This document shows positions 6,513-15,570 of a stretch of 28,614 bases of DNA, piece after piece. The DNA lies in NCBI GenBank assembly GCA_002420315.1, contig DIHU01000187.1:33280-61893 (forward strand), in the 5' to 3' direction. This DNA is from Akkermansiaceae bacterium UBA5688 (lineage in GTDB: Bacteria; Verrucomicrobiota; Verrucomicrobiia; Verrucomicrobiales; Akkermansiaceae). Positions within the stretch are counted from its first letter, which is position 1; every line of letters begins with the position of its first letter. The position numbers were made by a program, and so were the translations under genes. The notes below the pieces were generated by a model, which did no database searches, had not been told where the DNA came from, and worked only from the letters and a program-made list of their open reading frames with translations.

Positions 6513-8891
6513 ATGTTTCCCCGCACTTACATTCTCGTTTTCTTATCAACTCTTCTTTCACAGGCCGAAATTTCTTTTAATAAGGATATTAGGCCCATTC
6601 TCTCTACCAAATGTATTGTATGTCACGGCCCTGACGATGGGGTCGATGCCAAAGGCAAGGCAAATCGAAAGGCCGGGCTCCGCCTCGATACCCCAGAAGG
6701 GGCCTACAAGAAAAAAGACGGTATCGCAGCCATTGTTCCCAACTCACTTGAAGATTCCGAAGCTTGGATTCGCATCACGAGCAAGGCTGATCCCATGCCT
6801 CCTGTCGATGGCCACGCCAAGCCTTTGAGTTTCAACGAAAAAGAACTCCTCAAAAAATGGATTGAGGAAGGTGCCAAATACGAAAATTTCTGGGCCTTCG
6901 TCCCCGCAAAAAAACAGGAAGTTCCTACCATTATTAATCTTACTTGGCCGCTGTCAGACAGCGATAAATTCGTTCTCGCCAAAATCGAAGCCAACGAAAA
7001 ATCACCTAAAGAAAAAGCCGATAATCGCACCCTCATTCGCCGGCTTTCACTAGACCTAACAGGACTGCCCCCTACCCTTGAGGAAATTGGTCAGTTCCTT
7101 GCCGACACCTCACCTAATGCTTACCAAAAACTCGTCGACCGGCTCCTTGCAAAGCCCGCTTATGGCGAACATATGGCGAAGTATTGGCTGGATCTCGTCC
7201 GGGTTGCCGACACCAATGGCAACCACCACGATCACTACCGAGATCACTCCCCTTACCGAGACTGGGTTATTCAGGCCTTTAACGAGAATCTCCCCTACGA
7301 TCAATTCACCAAATACCAGATCGCTGGCGATCTATACGAGAAACCAACACAAGAACAACTCATCGCCTCCGGTTTCAACCGGCTTCATCTCATCATTGAC
7401 CGCGGTACTGCCCTTCCCGAGGAGAGCCACTTCAAAAACGTGGTTGACCGTGTATCCGCGGTTGGCACCGCCTTTATGGGCCTCACCCTCGGATGCGCTG
7501 TCTGCCATGACCACAAATACGACCCCATCACTCAGAAGGACTTCTACCAAATGTATGCCTTCTTTAACAATTTCGATGGAGCCCCCGAAACCGGTGGACG
7601 CAGTGGCCCCGACTTTTACCGTGGCCTCCAACCACCATACCTGGACCTTCCAACTGATGAGCAAAAGATAAAGCTCGCCGAGCTCGACCGACAAATAAAG
7701 GTAACTCAAGAAAAAATCACCTCACTTAAGCAACTACAAGCTGCAACAGGAATACCCGCAGCCCCTGATGAGACTTCGAAACCTAAACCAGATCTAAAGC
7801 CTCAGATTCCAGCAGCTGAAAAGCAAATTTCCGATCTTAAAAAACAACGCTCCAGCTTCCTTCGACAAGTCCGCGGCGCTATGGTCATGCGCGAACGTAG
7901 CGAACCTAAAAAAACTCATATTCGCGTCCGTGGAAACTACGACCAAATCGGCAAAGAGGTCACCCGCGATACCCCACGATTTCTTCCGCCTCTTAAAAAA
8001 TCCGCTGAAGTCCCTTCCCGTATGGACCTCGCCAACTGGCTTGTCGAAAAACAAAATCCTCTTACCGCCCGCGTCGCTGTCAATCGCTTCTGGCAACAAT
8101 TACTCGGAACCGGAATAGTCAAAACGTCCGAAGACTTCGGAGCTCAAGGCATGTGGCCTAGCCATCCCAGACTCCTCGACCACCTCACTCTCAAATTCGT
8201 TGAATCAGGTTGGAATATCAAAAAACTTATGAAGGATATCGTCCTCACTCAGACCTACCAACAATCCTCCGCCGCCACTTCGATCGACTTTAAAGACGAT
8301 CCCGAGAACCGGCTTCTTGCCCGCGGATCTCGCACCAGGCTTGACTCCGAAGTCATTCGCGACCAACTCCTCGCCGTTACGGGAGTTCTAAACCGAGAAA
8401 TGGGCGGTCGCTCTATCAAAACGCCACAGCCCGCTGGCATCTGGAAAATGGTTGCACTCCCCTCATCCTACCCGAACTCTTTTCAAGCAGACCCCGCTCC
8501 CGCAGACCGGCGTCGCTCTATTTACACCTTTTGGAAGCGTGGCCTAGCCCCACCACAAATGACCATTTTTGATGCACCGAGCCGCGATGCCTGCATCGCC
8601 CGCCGCGAGCGAACCAACACCCCGCTTCAAGCTCTTCTCCTCATGAACGAGCCCGAGTATTTTAAAGCCGCAGCCCACAAGGCAACAACCCTCATGGCCG
8701 AGGAAGGAAGCGAAGACGAAAAACTGATCCGCCTCCACGAAACTATTACCACTCATAAGCCCTCAAAGATCTCCCTCAAGGTCCTCAAAGAAGGTCTCGC
8801 AACCTTCCGCGAAGATGGCGACGATCACTTCGCTTGGACAATGATTGTTCATACCCTACTCAATCGAGACTCCTTCAAAAACAAACAATAG
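6513..8891 (+). CDS. PSCyt1-DUF1549-DUF1553 secreted cytochrome-like protein (long form)
   Basis: A 792-residue protein with a Sec signal (1-18). The N-terminal PSCyt1 domain has heme motif CIVCH (34-38) and a candidate axial methionine in ADPMPP (M95), as in class I c-type cytochromes. DUF1549 spans about 155-375 with RTLIRRLSLDLTGLPPT and a second CxxCH, CAVCH (328-332), followed by DHKYDP. A short Lys/Glu helical linker follows (about 390-450). DUF1553 (about 502-770) starts SRMDLANWLV and includes VNRFWQQLLGTG, DFGAQG and the terminal TNTPLQALLLMNEPEYF block. Full-size relatives are often 900-1100 residues, so this one is compact. Probably periplasmic and redox-active through two hemes; the reaction is unknown. 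The partner DUF1501 gene starts 48 bp downstream. Confidence 0.93.
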   Translation: MFPRTYILVFLSTLLSQAEISFNKDIRPILSTKCIVCHGPDDGVDAKGKANRKAGLRLDTPEGAYKKKDGIAAIVPNSLEDSEAWIRITSKADPMPPVDGHAKPLSFNEKELLKKWIEEGAKYENFWAFVPAKKQEVPTIINLTWPLSDSDKFVLAKIEANEKSPKEKADNRTLIRRLSLDLTGLPPTLEEIGQFLADTSPNAYQKLVDRLLAKPAYGEHMAKYWLDLVRVADTNGNHHDHYRDHSPYRDWVIQAFNENLPYDQFTKYQIAGDLYEKPTQEQLIASGFNRLHLIIDRGTALPEESHFKNVVDRVSAVGTAFMGLTLGCAVCHDHKYDPITQKDFYQMYAFFNNFDGAPETGGRSGPDFYRGLQPPYLDLPTDEQKIKLAELDRQIKVTQEKITSLKQLQAATGIPAAPDETSKPKPDLKPQIPAAEKQISDLKKQRSSFLRQVRGAMVMRERSEPKKTHIRVRGNYDQIGKEVTRDTPRFLPPLKKSAEVPSRMDLANWLVEKQNPLTARVAVNRFWQQLLGTGIVKTSEDFGAQGMWPSHPRLLDHLTLKFVESGWNIKKLMKDIVLTQTYQQSSAATSIDFKDDPENRLLARGSRTRLDSEVIRDQLLAVTGVLNREMGGRSIKTPQPAGIWKMVALPSSYPNSFQADPAPADRRRSIYTFWKRGLAPPQMTIFDAPSRDACIARRERTNTPLQALLLMNEPEYFKAAAHKATTLMAEEGSEDEKLIRLHETITTHKPSKISLKVLKEGLATFREDGDDHFAWTMIVHTLLNRDSFKNKQ

Positions 8892-8939
8892 GAAGCGCAA
8901 CCATCACTTCCCACGCTTTCACCTTAAAAACTAACAGCC

Positions 8940-10385
8940 ATGTTTGATCCACAAACTCGCCGCCAATTCCTCAATACTACCGGCATGGGCCTCGGTTCCA
9001 TAATCCTAGGCGATATTGCAGCCCAGGCCGCAGCAACAAAAGGTGGAGTCGGCAATGCCTATCCTCAAACCTACCACCTACCCAAGGCACCTGCCAAGCG
9101 TGTCATCTTTCTCTTCATGGCCGGCGCCCCCTCCCAGCTCGACCTATTCGACTACAAGCCCGACCTTCACAAACGCTTTAAAGAAGAACTTCCCGAATCC
9201 ATCCACAAGGGTCAACGCGTCACTGCAATGACTAAAGGCCGCGCCAAGATCGTCGCCCCTTCCATGTTCAAGTTCAACCCCCATGGTAAGAGTGGGATGT
9301 ATCTTTCCGAGGTTCTTCCACACCTTGGGTCAGTTGCCGATGACCTGGCGCTCATCAAGTCCACTTCCACAACTGCTATCAACCACGATCCCGGCAAGAC
9401 ACTCTTCTGCACAGGCACGGAAATTCCTGGCAAAGCTTCCATGGGGGCTTGGCTTTCGTATGGGCTTGGCCGCATGAACGAAAACCTTCCTGACTTTATT
9501 GTTCTCAACTCAGCCTTCTGGTCCGGCGATAGCCAAAATGTCCAAGGTCTCTACTCCCGGCTTTGGGGATCTGGATTCCTCCCTTCAAAACATCAAGGCG
9601 TCCCCTTCCAACCCTCAGGTGACCCCGTTCTCTTCCTTTCGAACCCCGCCAACGTCTCCCAAAAATCCAGAGCTAAGATGATCGACCTCGTCACCAAACT
9701 TAACGAAGAAGAGATGGCCAAAATTGGAGATCCTGAGATCCAGACTACCATCGCCCAACAGGAAATGGCTTTCCGTATGCAAGCCTCGGTTCCGGACCTC
9801 ACCGACCTCACAAAAGAGAACGAAACGATCAACGAAAAACTCTATGGTCCGGAGGTCAAAAAATCAGGATCTTTCGCCCGAAACTGCCTTCTTGCCCGCC
9901 GCATGGCAGAGCGCGGAGTCCGCTTCATCCAGCTCTTCCACCGCGGCTGGGACCACCACGTTAACCTTCCCAAAAAAGTACGGGGTCAAGCTTACGACGT
10001 CGATCAACCCTGCGCTGGCCTCATTAATGACCTCAAGCAAAGAGGTATGCTCGATGACACCCTCGTCGTCTTTGCTGGCGAATTTGGCCGCACCACCTAT
10101 GGCCAGGGCAAGCTTGCCCGCGACAACTATGGCCGCGATCACCACCCAAAATGCTTCTCTACCTGGATGGCTGGGGGCGGAATTAAGGGCGGAACGTCTT
10201 ATGGCGAAACGGACGACTACTCCTATAATGTCGTTAAAGATGAAGTTCCCGTCCGCGACTTCAGCGCCACGATCCTCCACCAACTCGGCATCGATCATGA
10301 CCGCCTGACATTCCCATTTATGGGCCTCGATCAAAAGCTAACTGGTGTTAATCCAGCCAAAGTGGTCAGAGGTATTCTCTCTTGA
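8940..10385 (+). CDS. DUF1501 protein, Tat-exported (second copy)
   Basis: A 481-residue paralogue of the 4893-6206 product. It begins MFDPQTRRQFL, a Tat motif (TRRQFL, 6-11), followed by a weakly hydrophobic segment to about residue 32. The DUF1501 landmarks are FLFMAGAPSQLDLFDYKP (57-74), HRGWDHH, AGEFGRT, GRDHHP and GGGIKGGTSYGETDDY, and the C-terminus carries the usual RDFSATILHQLGIDHDRLTFPFMGLDQKLTG block. All probable metal-binding Asp/His positions are intact. It differs from the first copy by an insertion in the middle region with SGFLPSKHQGVPFQPSGDPV. Pairing with the upstream two-heme protein suggests a joint function in the periplasm; the substrate is unknown. Confidence 0.93.
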   Translation: MFDPQTRRQFLNTTGMGLGSIILGDIAAQAAATKGGVGNAYPQTYHLPKAPAKRVIFLFMAGAPSQLDLFDYKPDLHKRFKEELPESIHKGQRVTAMTKGRAKIVAPSMFKFNPHGKSGMYLSEVLPHLGSVADDLALIKSTSTTAINHDPGKTLFCTGTEIPGKASMGAWLSYGLGRMNENLPDFIVLNSAFWSGDSQNVQGLYSRLWGSGFLPSKHQGVPFQPSGDPVLFLSNPANVSQKSRAKMIDLVTKLNEEEMAKIGDPEIQTTIAQQEMAFRMQASVPDLTDLTKENETINEKLYGPEVKKSGSFARNCLLARRMAERGVRFIQLFHRGWDHHVNLPKKVRGQAYDVDQPCAGLINDLKQRGMLDDTLVVFAGEFGRTTYGQGKLARDNYGRDHHPKCFSTWMAGGGIKGGTSYGETDDYSYNVVKDEVPVRDFSATILHQLGIDHDRLTFPFMGLDQKLTGVNPAKVVRGILS

Positions 10386-10510
10386 GTTCCAAATCGCTGA
10401 ATCATAGGGCAAAATCTCAAAAAAGTAGCTCTTACCATAGCTATCCTTGAAAATTAAGAGGGAGCAGCCGAATGCAAGTAACCAGCTTCTAGCTACGTAT
10501 CATTTTAATA

Positions 10511-11203
10511 ATGAAATACGGCTTCTTACTCCTCGTGCTCACCTCTTTTGCCTCTGCTCTCGAATGGGAAGAAACCTTCAAACCTCAAAATGGGTGGACC
10601 ACAAGCACAGCCGTAGATGTTGATGGCAAAAACATCAAAATCAAGAATACTGGTAAAGCTTACTTTTTCACCAACGCTACCTCACCCAAAAAAGCGGGTT
10701 ACCTCCAAACGATCAAAAAATTCGGTGACTGCACCATCGAAGCTGAATTCCTTGTCCCTAAAGATTCTAATTCTGGCATCTATCTCATGGGCCGTTACGA
10801 GATTCAAATCCTCGATAGTCATGGAAAACAACCCGTTGGCTATGGTGATATGGGTGGCCTCTACCGCCGCTGGGATAATAACCGTGACCCAAAAGGCTTT
10901 GATGGCACAGCCCCCTTAGTCAATGCCGCCAACCCAGCCGGAGAATGGCAAAAAATGATCATCAAATTCCGGGCCCCACGCCTAGCCAAAGACGGACAAC
11001 TCCTAGATTATCCTCGCTTTATCTCTGTGCATCTCAACGATCAACTTGTTCAAAAAAATATTATAGCAAAAGGTCCCACCCGAGCCGCTCAACGCGCTGG
11101 CTGGGCAAGCAAAGATCATATTTTTATTCAAGGAGATCACGGTCCTATTGCTTTTCGAAAATTCAAAGTCACTCCCGAAGATTTTTCAAAAATCAAAAAG
11201 TGA
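10511..11203 (+). CDS. Secreted DUF1080 protein (3-keto-disaccharide hydrolase family)
   Basis: A 230-residue protein with a signal peptide (1-16, FASA). The single domain has the concanavalin-like sandwich features of DUF1080 (PF06439): SNSGIYLMGRYEIQILDS (86-103), GGLYRRWDN, GEWQKMIIKFRAPR (144-157) and FIQGDHGPIAFRKFKV (205-220). Some characterised family members cleave 3-keto-glycosides; many are only annotated. Placed 125 bp after the DUF1501 gene and 83 bp before a second DUF1080 gene. Probably periplasmic or surface carbohydrate processing. The 10386-10510 gap shows no clear terminator, so co-transcription with the upstream pair is possible. Confidence 0.88.
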   Translation: MKYGFLLLVLTSFASALEWEETFKPQNGWTTSTAVDVDGKNIKIKNTGKAYFFTNATSPKKAGYLQTIKKFGDCTIEAEFLVPKDSNSGIYLMGRYEIQILDSHGKQPVGYGDMGGLYRRWDNNRDPKGFDGTAPLVNAANPAGEWQKMIIKFRAPRLAKDGQLLDYPRFISVHLNDQLVQKNIIAKGPTRAAQRAGWASKDHIFIQGDHGPIAFRKFKVTPEDFSKIKK

Positions 11204-11286
11204 CACTCCCTTTAAAATTGGCATAAACTCGCAAATTAACAAACTTCCATCATTCGGTATTTCTCGGAACCTTAAAAAACACAAAC

Positions 11287-12261
11287 ATGAAAAACATCCT
11301 TATTGCCTTCTCGATCTCAGCTCTAGCCTTAACCGCTGCCGACAAATCTAAAACGTGGACTGATCCCAAACTGGCTCTCAAAGAAGACACCGACTTTTCC
11401 ATTCAGGGTGAATATCATCGGGAAGGCGCGGCATTGGGAGCTCAAATTGTTGCGCTAGGAGACGGAAAATTTGATCTCTACCTTTTAGAAGGAGGACTTC
11501 CCGGACTTGGATGGGAGAAAAAAGATTCCCGAATCAAGATCTCCGGCAGCCTTGAAAAAGGAGCCGTTACTTTCGCTAAAACCAAGGAAACATCAGCACT
11601 ACTGCAAGATAAAGTCCTGATAATTCGACGAGCTGGCAAGGCGGCAATCAAACTTCCGCGAATCGCCCGCAAAAGCCCCACGCTCGGAGCTGAAGCACCC
11701 AAGGGCTCTACAATACTCTTCGACGGCACAAGCGTTGAGCATTGGCAAAATGGTCAAATGAAGGATGGCCTCCTTCAAGCTACCGGCACGACAAGCATGC
11801 CAAAATTCAAGGACTACAAACTCCATCTTGAGTTCCGCACTCCATACAAACCATTCGCACGTGGTCAAGGTCGTGGAAATAGCGGAGTGTATTTCGGTGG
11901 TCGTTGGGAAACTCAGGTTCTCGACTCTTTCGCACTCGAAGGAAAAATGAATGAATGCGGTGGAATCTACTCAATCTCAGAACCTGATGTGAACGCCTGC
12001 CTTCCGCCTCTAGTCTGGCAAACTTATGATGTCGATTTCACCGCCGCCAAATTTGATAAAGACGGCACACGCAAGGCTTGGCCACGTATGACAGTAAAGC
12101 TTAACGGGGTGACAATTCATAATGATCGCGAGCTGCCTAAGGACAACACAACGGCTGCGCCCGGAACAGGAGCCCTCAAAGACGAGCCTCTTCCTGTCTT
12201 TCTCCAGAATCACGGAAACCCCGTAGTCTTCCGCAACATCTGGGTTCTTCCCAAGAAATAG
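11287..12261 (+). CDS. Secreted DUF1080 protein with an extra N-terminal beta-rich domain
   Basis: A 324-residue exported protein (signal 1-17, ALTA). The C-terminal DUF1080 domain runs from about 142 (GSTILFDGTSVEHWQNG) to the end and includes GRGNSGVYFGGRWETQVLDSF (196-216, split motif), CGGIYSISEPDVNACLP, WQTYDVDFTAAKFD and VFLQNHGNPVVFRNIWVLP. Residues 22-135 are an additional segment (DFSIQGEYHREG, GKFDLYLLEGGLPGLGW, repeated Lys-rich beta strands). I recall this arrangement in other verrucomicrobial and planctomycete DUF1080 proteins, but I cannot name the extra domain. It ends 14 bp from the convergent ftsW stop, with no visible terminator between them. Confidence 0.88.
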   Translation: MKNILIAFSISALALTAADKSKTWTDPKLALKEDTDFSIQGEYHREGAALGAQIVALGDGKFDLYLLEGGLPGLGWEKKDSRIKISGSLEKGAVTFAKTKETSALLQDKVLIIRRAGKAAIKLPRIARKSPTLGAEAPKGSTILFDGTSVEHWQNGQMKDGLLQATGTTSMPKFKDYKLHLEFRTPYKPFARGQGRGNSGVYFGGRWETQVLDSFALEGKMNECGGIYSISEPDVNACLPPLVWQTYDVDFTAAKFDKDGTRKAWPRMTVKLNGVTIHNDRELPKDNTTAAPGTGALKDEPLPVFLQNHGNPVVFRNIWVLPKK

Positions 12262-12274
12262 TGAGAAGAGGTAT

Positions 12275-13417
12275 TTAAAGTCGCACCTCGAGCACCTTGT
12301 GCTTCAAAGCAGGCATCTCGGTGACATCACCAACGTTTGAACGCCGGAGGATACTCAGCAGTACCCCAATCATTGCGAAGCTAAAAATAAGGCTGGAGCC
12401 ACCATAGCTCACAAATGGGAGTGGAAGTCCGGTATTTGGGAGAGAAGCCGTCGTCACACCAAGATTCATCATCGCTGGTATGATCAAAGCCGAAGTGATT
12501 CCAATCCCAAGCACCCCGCCAAAGCGGTCAGAAGCTTGCATTGAAATTCCTAGGCCAATTAAAAAAATCACCACGAAACAAAGAACGACCCCCATCGTCA
12601 CAAAAACACCCAATTCCTCACCAATGATTGGAAAAATAAAATCGGTGTGATGTTCTGGAAGATTCATTTGCTTAACCACCCCATTTCCTAATCCCATTCC
12701 ACTGGTTCCGCCATTTCCAAAAGCTTGGGTAGCGAGCCACTGCTGCCAGCCGCGACCTTGCTTGTATGACTCAAGATCCATGAACGCAATAATCCTCTCC
12801 CAACGATTAGGATTAGTCCTTACCATCTGATAGGCTAGCGCTAAGGTAATAAACACCGAAGTTCCAAGATAGCGCATGCGGGTTCCAGAAACAAAAAACA
12901 CGATCAAGCCGGCAGCACCCAAGCCAGCTGCTGTTCCCATATCCATTTCAAAGAGGATCAATAAAAGTGGAACTCCCAGAATAAATGAGGGAATCACAAA
13001 GCCCTTCCAAAAGCTCTTGGTCTCCGCCTGATGCTTAGCGAACCAAGAAGCAAGAACGACCATCACAATCAACTTGGCGGGTTCCGATGGTTGGATTCGG
13101 CCAATTACTGGCAATATAATCCATCGATTTTCTCCCTTTGCATCATCGCCGATACCCGGGACGTAGCAAAGAAGAAGCGCGATACAGGCACCAATAAAGA
13201 GTGGCCAACTCAGTTTTTGAAGAACCCGATAGTCCATTAAAGCCATTAAGGTCATAAGCACCACTCCAACTACCAACCATCTTGCTTGGCGAACCAAAAA
13301 GGAATACTGGTCAGTATCACTATCCCATTTCGCACTAGCACTCGCCAGCATCACCAACCCAAGAGTGATGAGTGCGGCGACCGCAAGACACAAAAAAATA
13401 GAAGCTGCTTTACCCAT
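12275..13417 (-). CDS. ftsW: Septal peptidoglycan glycosyltransferase FtsW (SEDS family)
   Basis: A 380-residue polytopic membrane protein with about ten hydrophobic helices. SEDS hallmarks: RIQPSEPAKL (107-116), SYKQGRGWQ (217-225), GNGGTSGMGLGNGVVKQMNLPEHHTDFIF (235-262 region; the aspartate of HTDF is the residue required for polymerase activity in this family), IIGEELG and PFVSYGGSSL (334-343). It polymerises lipid II glycan strands at the septum together with FtsI, encoded upstream in the same cluster. It is the last gene of the cluster here, 16 bp after the LysM gene. Murein precursor gene murG, which follows ftsW in many bacteria, is absent; the next gene is convergent. RodA is the alternative, but the dcw context favours FtsW. 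Confidence 0.95.
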   Translation of the reverse strand: MGKAASIFLCLAVAALITLGLVMLASASAKWDSDTDQYSFLVRQARWLVVGVVLMTLMALMDYRVLQKLSWPLFIGACIALLLCYVPGIGDDAKGENRWIILPVIGRIQPSEPAKLIVMVVLASWFAKHQAETKSFWKGFVIPSFILGVPLLLILFEMDMGTAAGLGAAGLIVFFVSGTRMRYLGTSVFITLALAYQMVRTNPNRWERIIAFMDLESYKQGRGWQQWLATQAFGNGGTSGMGLGNGVVKQMNLPEHHTDFIFPIIGEELGVFVTMGVVLCFVVIFLIGLGISMQASDRFGGVLGIGITSALIIPAMMNLGVTTASLPNTGLPLPFVSYGGSSLIFSFAMIGVLLSILRRSNVGDVTEMPALKHKVLEVRL

Positions 13418-13433
13418 CTGTCTTAACTAAGAA

Positions 13434-14279
13434 TTAACGGTTAGTTGGAATAACAAGCTTCGCACCAATTTTAAGCGCATTGGTATTCACGTTGGGATTC
13501 GCACGCTTGAGCTGATCTACCGTGACCTTATTATTGCGGGCGATTCCCCAAAGAGTATCTCCAGATTTCACAATATGTTGATTAGCTCCATTGGCCACCG
13601 TACTCGAACGTGCCTGATCGATACCGACAGGTGAAACCGGACGAATTAAGACTGCTTGTTCGATCTTTCCTGCCTCCACGCCTCCGACTTCAACCAAATC
13701 TCCAGGGCGACTTCCTGGAATACTCTCATCATTGCTAGTCTGGATCAACGGGCGTGATTGAGGAGTGAACTTCAGCGGCTCGCCCTCGACATTATTTCCC
13801 CCTGCGATCGCTACACTTGGGCTGACATTTGTTTTGCGAGCCGCTGGAATATTTATCTTCCAACCCGCTTCGTATTCTCCAATCCCTTCGTTTGCACTCA
13901 TGAGCGAGTCTTGGGAGACTCCATACTCACTCGCGATCGAGGCAACCGTATCACCGCTGCTCACAAGGTGAAAATCAAGACTGGTAATTCTTTGCGGAGG
14001 CGCGTCGCCCTTCAGAGCTACCTTCGTTGCTTCAAGGTCGGCGCTTTCAGTCCATTTATCATGGATCCAGATACCGGCTATCGCAGCGACATGAAGAAGT
14101 AAGATCACAACCAGCGCGAGAGGAACCCCGACACCGGAAACTTCACCCAAATCTGCAGGAGCAGCTGTAGTCGAAGCACGTTGCCTTCTTTTTTTGGGGG
14201 ATCGGGTGGCCGCATGCATAATACGGAATCCCTTTTTGGGACTTGTTCTTTTGGTTTGTAGTGTTCGTGGGGTTTTCAT
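13434..14279 (-). CDS. Bitopic LysM protein embedded in the dcw cluster
   Basis: A 281-residue protein with a strongly basic cytosolic N-terminus (1-47), one transmembrane helix (about 51-72) and two LysM domains: 102-146 (FHLVSSGDTVASIASEYGVS...) and 234-278 (QHIVKSGDTLWGIARNNKVT...), joined by a linker of about 85 residues rich in Ser, Pro and Gly. LysM binds N-acetylglucosamine-containing glycan, so the periplasmic part should anchor to peptidoglycan. It sits 13 bp after murD and 16 bp before ftsW, so it is certainly in the operon and is a candidate divisome or septal-wall component. An in-frame ATG at 14219, preceded by AAGGGA about nine bases upstream, is a credible alternative start (261 residues). 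Confidence 0.85.
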   Translation of the reverse strand: MKTPRTLQTKRTSPKKGFRIMHAATRSPKKRRQRASTTAAPADLGEVSGVGVPLALVVILLLHVAAIAGIWIHDKWTESADLEATKVALKGDAPPQRITSLDFHLVSSGDTVASIASEYGVSQDSLMSANEGIGEYEAGWKINIPAARKTNVSPSVAIAGGNNVEGEPLKFTPQSRPLIQTSNDESIPGSRPGDLVEVGGVEAGKIEQAVLIRPVSPVGIDQARSSTVANGANQHIVKSGDTLWGIARNNKVTVDQLKRANPNVNTNALKIGAKLVIPTNR

Positions 14280-14292
14280 GATTAGGAATGGT

Positions 14293-15570
14293 TCACAGGG
14301 TTTTTATCATTTGGGGTAAAGCAGCTTTGAAAGCGCGACCGCGCTCCTCGTAGCCATTAAATTGATCGAAGGAAGAAGTGCCGGGTGAAAAGAGAATGGT
14401 CTCACCCCGCTCGGCCATAACAGCTGCCATAGCAACCGCTTCTTCGAGGGTCTCCACCTTTCGGCATTGAACGGTCGTCGCAAAAATGGAACTTAACTCT
14501 TCACCAATTTCACCAAAGGAGATCATCGCTTTTGCTTTTTGGGCGAGCAACGAAGTCAAGGGACGGTAATCCGAACCTTTTTGTTTTCCTCCAGCAATCA
14601 AGATTACAGGCCTCGTTTGAGAGCGTAGGGCAGATTCCAGGGCATGCAGATTGGTTGCTTTCGAATCATTGAGATATTCAACTCCATCGATAACAGCCAC
14701 TAACTCGCATCGATGCTCAGGCGGGCTGTATTCTGAGAGAGCTTCACGAGCAACTTCGGAAGTCAACCCCTCAACCGCCGCGCATGCAGCCATTAAGTTT
14801 TCAGCATTGTGCAAACCACGCAATCTGGTTTCGGAGATCGAAACAAATACTTCACCATGGCAAAGAATATCGTCACCACACAGAGACCAATCGGCTTCGC
14901 CTTCAGCAGAAAATGTCGTAATCCTCCCCCGCTCTGGCACTTGGGAGCCACTCCTGACCACAACCGGTGTATCGGCGGAAATATTATCAAAGATCCGCAA
15001 CTTTGCCTCCCGATACTCATCGATAGAAGAATAGCGATCCATGTGATCAGGCGAGAAATTCAGCCAAATAACAAGGTCTGGGTTAAAATCAATAATCGTC
15101 TCAAGTTGAAATGAACTCAGTTCAAGAGAAATGACATCGGGAGGAGAATCATAAAGAACGACCTCAGAGAGAGGGACCCCATAATTCCCGCAAGCCACAC
15201 AACTTTCTCCAGTTGCCTCCACCAAATCCCGAACCAATTCAGTCGTGGTCGTTTTCCCATTGGTTCCAGTAATTCCAATTGTCTTCCCTGTATAACACCG
15301 CCAAGCCAATTCAATCTCTCCCCAGAGTGCCCCACTTCCTTTCGCAAAAGATTGTACGAATTCGCCATTAGTTTCAATACCCGGACTCACCACGACCAAG
15401 TCAGCATTCACCTCAAGTCCCATTTCTGGATTTGCCAAAACAGTTTTTTCGGTCTCACGGGAATCGTAAATTGTCACCGTAGCACCACAATGCTCCGCGA
15501 GACGGGCAGCGGCACGGCCACTGCGTCCTGCTCCGAGAACGGCTGCTGTTTTTCCAGTGAGATTAAGCAT
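14293..15570 (-). CDS. murD: UDP-N-acetylmuramoyl-L-alanine--D-glutamate ligase
   Basis: A 425-residue cytosolic Mur ligase that adds D-glutamate to UDP-MurNAc-L-Ala using ATP. It has the N-terminal Rossmann-like UDP-binding segment (VLGAGRSGRAAA, 11-22), the ATP P-loop GTNGKTTTT (102-110), ELSSFQLE, the conserved NLMAACAA central motif, HRCE and NDSKATN in the C-terminal domain, and a terminal FSPGTSSFDQFNGYEERG block matching the MurD SPA.SSFD.F motif. Its ATG shares one base with the mraY stop (TAATG), which implies translational coupling. Length is slightly below the usual 430-450. Confidence 0.96.
   Translation of the reverse strand: MLNLTGKTAAVLGAGRSGRAAARLAEHCGATVTIYDSRETEKTVLANPEMGLEVNADLVVVSPGIETNGEFVQSFAKGSGALWGEIELAWRCYTGKTIGITGTNGKTTTTELVRDLVEATGESCVACGNYGVPLSEVVLYDSPPDVISLELSSFQLETIIDFNPDLVIWLNFSPDHMDRYSSIDEYREAKLRIFDNISADTPVVVRSGSQVPERGRITTFSAEGEADWSLCGDDILCHGEVFVSISETRLRGLHNAENLMAACAAVEGLTSEVAREALSEYSPPEHRCELVAVIDGVEYLNDSKATNLHALESALRSQTRPVILIAGGKQKGSDYRPLTSLLAQKAKAMISFGEIGEELSSIFATTVQCRKVETLEEAVAMAAVMAERGETILFSPGTSSFDQFNGYEERGRAFKAALPQMIKTL

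Noticed and set aside
9724..10308. Open frame of 194 codons in another plus-strand phase
   Set aside because: Fully inside the second DUF1501 gene; Ser/Thr/Pro-rich composition typical of out-of-phase reading.
11218..11233. Sigma-54-like TTGGCA...CGCA before the second DUF1080 gene
   Set aside because: The GG and GC elements are 11 rather than 12 bases apart and the -12 element lacks TTGC, so it does not fit.
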